Source: Pomacea canaliculata (lineage: Eukaryota; Mollusca; Gastropoda; Architaenioglossa; Ampullariidae). Taken from it: a stretch of DNA of 64,000 nt. The first letter of the stretch is position 1; the number at the start of each line of letters is the position of its first letter. Position numbers and translations under genes: made by a program. Shown piece after piece: positions 60,699 through 64,000 of this stretch. The stretch lies in contig NC_037602.1 of assembly GCF_003073045.1 (NCBI RefSeq), forward strand, positions 3,472,001 to 3,536,000, read 5' to 3'. The notes under the pieces were generated by a model, which had not been told where the DNA came from, did no database searches, and saw only the letters and a list, made by a program, of their open reading frames with translations.

Positions 60699-62533
60699 AG
60701 ATGTAACGTGTGCAAATGTTTTCTGTTTTTGTTTTGTTTTTCACCTGTATAAAAACTTACCTCAAGCTGAGTTACTAACAGACAGGTCAATTTGCAATTC
60801 TCTCAAACTAATCCATTGCGATATTCCGTTTAGGGAGCTTTGAAATGTTTATGTGGTGTTGACAAGGTTTTGATTACTGAACAGCACGTTACCTGAGTCT
60901 TGTTTGTCGTGCTCCATTTACCTCCCTGAGAAGCAATAAAAACAAAAGAGTTTTACCTGTACATTGTCCGAGCTGTTTACCTGCTTACCGGTGACTCCCT
61001 CTATCCAGTTTAGTATTTCTAATGAAAGTTTAAAGATAATTTGGATTCAAAATGGTTGGTGACGAAGTCCCGAAACAGATATTATTAACGTGGAAGAATT
61101 TAAATTTAAATTCGTTTTAAACGTAAAAAAATCAGCAAACTTTTAGTTGTCATAGAGATGGAATCACACAACGCTGAGAAAAATAACAAGTGTTTGAAGT
61201 TTAGTCTTCAAACATGGTTTCACAAGACGGATTATTAGGGCTGTACAATTTCTGTTCGCTGAAGACTTGACAGGGTTAATGACTAGAGGGTCCTTAATTT
61301 AAGTATTTATCTGTGTTTACGTATTTCCTGCTTGTTTAAACTTCATAAAGGGTAAAGGAGTTCAATGTATCAGTTAACATTTAAACAGAGAATAGAACTT
61401 ATTTGCACAGATATACATCACTTCTACCTAGCCTCATTAATGTAGAACATTGTCTTCATAGGACCTCACACACAGACCTACATCACTACCCTCTCAAGGA
61501 AATTACTAAACCGCAAAGTAATTCAAGAAGTGAACCTGTCCTGTTACCGACACTCCAGCATAGCTAGGTGACAGTATCATAATAGCATAAAATACAGTTA
61601 AACATAAATACATCACTCATGACCTCACCAGCTCACCCTCGCGCTTTTCATCGGCTAAACTCTCTAACATCGCGTTTGACAGCGTGTTTGCGTAGATAGG
61701 ATTAGAACCTACAGCAACTTGAGCAAGGGCCTGGATTAAGTTCAGTCAAGCGTGTTGAGTGGGTGCACTGACTTTTAAGAAACAACCTCCGCCTTACAAT
61801 CTTGTTTACCACTGCACAAGTGGGACATGCCATACTTAATGTTCATGAGGTGGAGCAATGCTCGGAGGATTGGTGAGCCACTCCTGTTCGACATGCAAGA
61901 ACATAGTGACGGCCTGGGATAAACATGTACGGAGACAGGGACAGATATAGACAGATACTGGTGGAGACACAGCAATATATAGCATATTAGATAAATACTA
62001 TACAATAAAATCTTTAAACAAGCAATGGAAATCACTGAAACAGTAGTCCAAATTTGTTTCTTGGAAATATCTCAAACAACAATCTATCAGGAAGGTGATC
62101 ACTACCTGTCGACTACCTGTATACGAGGCTTGATCTCATGGGAATGAAAACAAAAAACAACCTCGAACGCATCTTTACATTTCTTTGAAATTTGTTATAT
62201 TAACTATTCTAAATATCACGTATTTCTTCAAATTTAAAGCTTTTTGTAGGAGTAATCTTCAGTAGCTCGTCAATGATTAAATAATTGTATCTATAAAAGA
62301 TCTTTCCGTCACTTAAATTTACTTAAACATACTTTGTTTCAGCTGCACAAAAATTAAATAAAGGGTATATGTTGCGTAAGGAAGGAGACTGCATCACACA
62401 TACATCTTTTTCCAACAATGACAGAGTTACGGTTACTACAGAGGGGTTTCCCCCAACGAGATTTTTAGTGTTGCTGCTGTTACAGCCATGTGTTTTATGC
62501 AATTTCGCCAGGCCTGCTTCAGTCAAATCCACG

Positions 62534-64000
62534 ATGGGTACGGATTTGTTTGAGAGGAGGGGAATTAGTCCGAGGTATTACATCATCTTTGCCATTGTCG
62601 TTGGGGTGTTCTTCGCGGCTGGGGTTTTGATCGGGTGGTTTTCCCACACCCAGCCCACCACCCAGTCCACCAGTGGACAAACGGAAGCAGACGACAGGTC
62701 GGTTTCTTCTCATTTTGATTTTGTAACTCTTATGGAAATCCCTTGGTCTTTAAAGGTCTAGTGGGGTTCATTGTCCCCTAATGATTGGGTAAACGAGGCA
62801 ACAACGCGGATATCAGGACAGTGAGTAGACTTACTCAGAGCTGAGGCCATGAGTTAGTTTTACGCATCTGCGGGCGCAGAGGATGCCGCAAGTTTAACCT
62901 GTATCTGAGGATATTTGTAGGCCTGTCTCACGAGAACACAAGGGTTAATTGACCCAGATTTTTAGAAATAATATCTTGCACTCGGCTTAATCTAGTTTCA
63001 AGAAATAATATTGGACCCCACAAGACCTTTCAGTCCACTGTTGTGACAAACACTAAACTAAAAGGATTCCGACAAAGGCCGTCATGGCTGTAGTCGATAA
63101 AGGATATATGTGGTGAAGTTTAACTCTATTGTAATTTGTGTACTTAACAGACAGTATATAATAATGGATGAACTGTTGGACTCACAATCGATCTATACGG
63201 GATTACTCTCCATTGCAGCTCATACTTCATAGACTTCATTCTCAATAATGTCAACAAAGACAACATCCGGAACTACCTGAGGTAACAGCTGTGTCTGTTA
63301 ATCTACATATATATATATGTGTGTGCATATATACCTTCAGACCTGAGCTTGTTTGTTCGCACGTCTCTCTCTCTCTCTGTGCGCGCATGATTAAAGACAG
63401 ATGTGGCCAGGTGGACGGTGTTTGAATGTGGTGACGATCCCACATGTCTCTCACATACATTTCAAACCTTTATTTAGTTCTCCTAATTGATTCTTACCGT
63501 TAATATTTTCATTTGATGTTCGTTAACAACTAAGCACGTTATCTATCTTCCTTTTATCATACTCCCGACTGTAATAAACTCTGTCAGGTGGCTGTAATTA
63601 CTTTCTGCTTTTGATTTATCACGCGTAACATTTTTTTTCCAAAATTATTTCAGGGAATATTCTAAAGAACCCCGACTGGAGGGTACAGAGAAAGATGCAG
63701 AACTTGCCAGACTCATGCAGAGTCAGTGGCAGGCTAACGGCTTGGATGACGTTCACCTCGCCACCTACAACGTGCTCCTCTCCTTCCCCAACAAGACCAA
63801 CCCCAACGTGGTAAGTTCAAAGGGCAGTCGTTCACTCAAACTTGTTTTGACTGACGATAACAGTCGCTGAGCGCTGCTCACTCCATGTCGTGTTGCTTCA
63901 GATCCAGATTAAGGACACTACCTCAGGAAAGGTGATGTTTGAGACACACAAGTACGAGGTGGTACTTACTCCAGCAGAGAACAACTCCGATGTGGTGCCC
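62534..64000 (+). CDS. Glutamate carboxypeptidase II / NAALADase-like peptidase, exons 1-4 (partial)
   Basis: Exons are 62534-62697 (ATG at 62534), 63219-63281, 63654-63810 and 63902 to the window end. Junction phases 2, 2 and 0 all match. Exon 1 encodes a short cytoplasmic tail and one signal-anchor helix, YYIIFAIVVGVFFAAGVLIG, giving a type II membrane protein, then a Thr/Ser/Gln-rich stalk. Exons 2-3 give NVNKDNIRNYLR joined to EYSKEPRLEGTEKDAELARL, then LATYNVLLSFPNKTNPNVV, the conserved start of the M28-family NAALAD ectodomain. In the family this is a zinc exopeptidase that releases glutamate from N-acetyl-aspartyl-glutamate or folate polyglutamates. The catalytic region lies beyond the window, so activity and the exact paralogue (NAALAD2, FOLH1 or NAALADL1 type) cannot be judged. 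Confidence 0.88.

Larger units (their letters stand above)
55731..62533. other. Thrombospondin 3' UTR and intergenic DNA before the peptidase gene
   Basis: No coding exon was recognised. It holds a possible second LINE remnant at about 56840-57090, a GT/GC-rich run at 58270-58335, a hairpin at 59023-59131, an (ATT)n run at 60022-60111 and a LINE 3' end at about 60475-60698. The frames at 57310-57613 have no recognisable domain. Confidence 0.55.

Noticed and set aside
1..64000. CRISPR arrays, operons, phage or other prokaryotic systems.
   Set aside because: Introns, splice signals and metazoan gene families throughout; the repeats are microsatellites or transposon remnants.

Overview
Eukaryotic (metazoan) genomic DNA: AT-rich with large introns, GT-AG splicing, many microsatellites and interspersed repeats. 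The gene content (homeobrain, a Rax-type retinal homeobox gene, a pentamer-type thrombospondin, a NAALAD-type peptidase) together with a tRNA-headed SINE suggests a lophotrochozoan, most likely a mollusc and perhaps a gastropod. The species call is inference; the gene calls rest on translated motifs and on splice phases that fit.

Layout. (1) 1-4967: the last coding exon of a paired-class homeobox gene on the + strand, most likely homeobrain (hbn), with its 3' UTR; earlier exons lie outside the window. (2) 4.6-15.1 kb: intergenic DNA with GC-richer islands. (3) 15145-25713, minus strand: a complete three-exon Rx/Rax gene (307 codons), tail-to-tail with hbn. This is the hbn-Rx part of the ancient HRO (homeobrain-rax-orthopedia) cluster; orthopedia is not in view. 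(4) 25.7-32.3 kb: upstream region of Rx with a possible promoter and an Otx/Sox-like site cluster, plus a SINE. (5) 32273-35639, minus strand: a six-exon divergent cyclin whose exon phases all fit only if two single-base frameshifts are allowed. (6) 37.8-46 kb: an artefact. A 100-N gap (41772-41871) is flanked by two copies of the same ~4 kb, and both copies degrade toward the gap. (7) 39170-55730, + strand: a group-B (TSP4/COMP-like) thrombospondin with about 24 exons. (8) 55.7-62.5 kb: intergenic, with a LINE 3' end and a strong hairpin. (9) 62534-64000+, + strand: the first four exons of a glutamate carboxypeptidase II / NAALADase-like type II membrane peptidase, cut by the window end.

I found four single-base frameshifts in roughly 6 kb of otherwise well-conserved coding sequence: one in hbn, two in the cyclin and one in thrombospondin. 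With the false duplication at the gap, this points to a lightly polished long-read assembly rather than to four pseudogenes. I saw no novel system. The most interesting biology is the HRO linkage and the candidate cis-regulatory islands in and around Rx.
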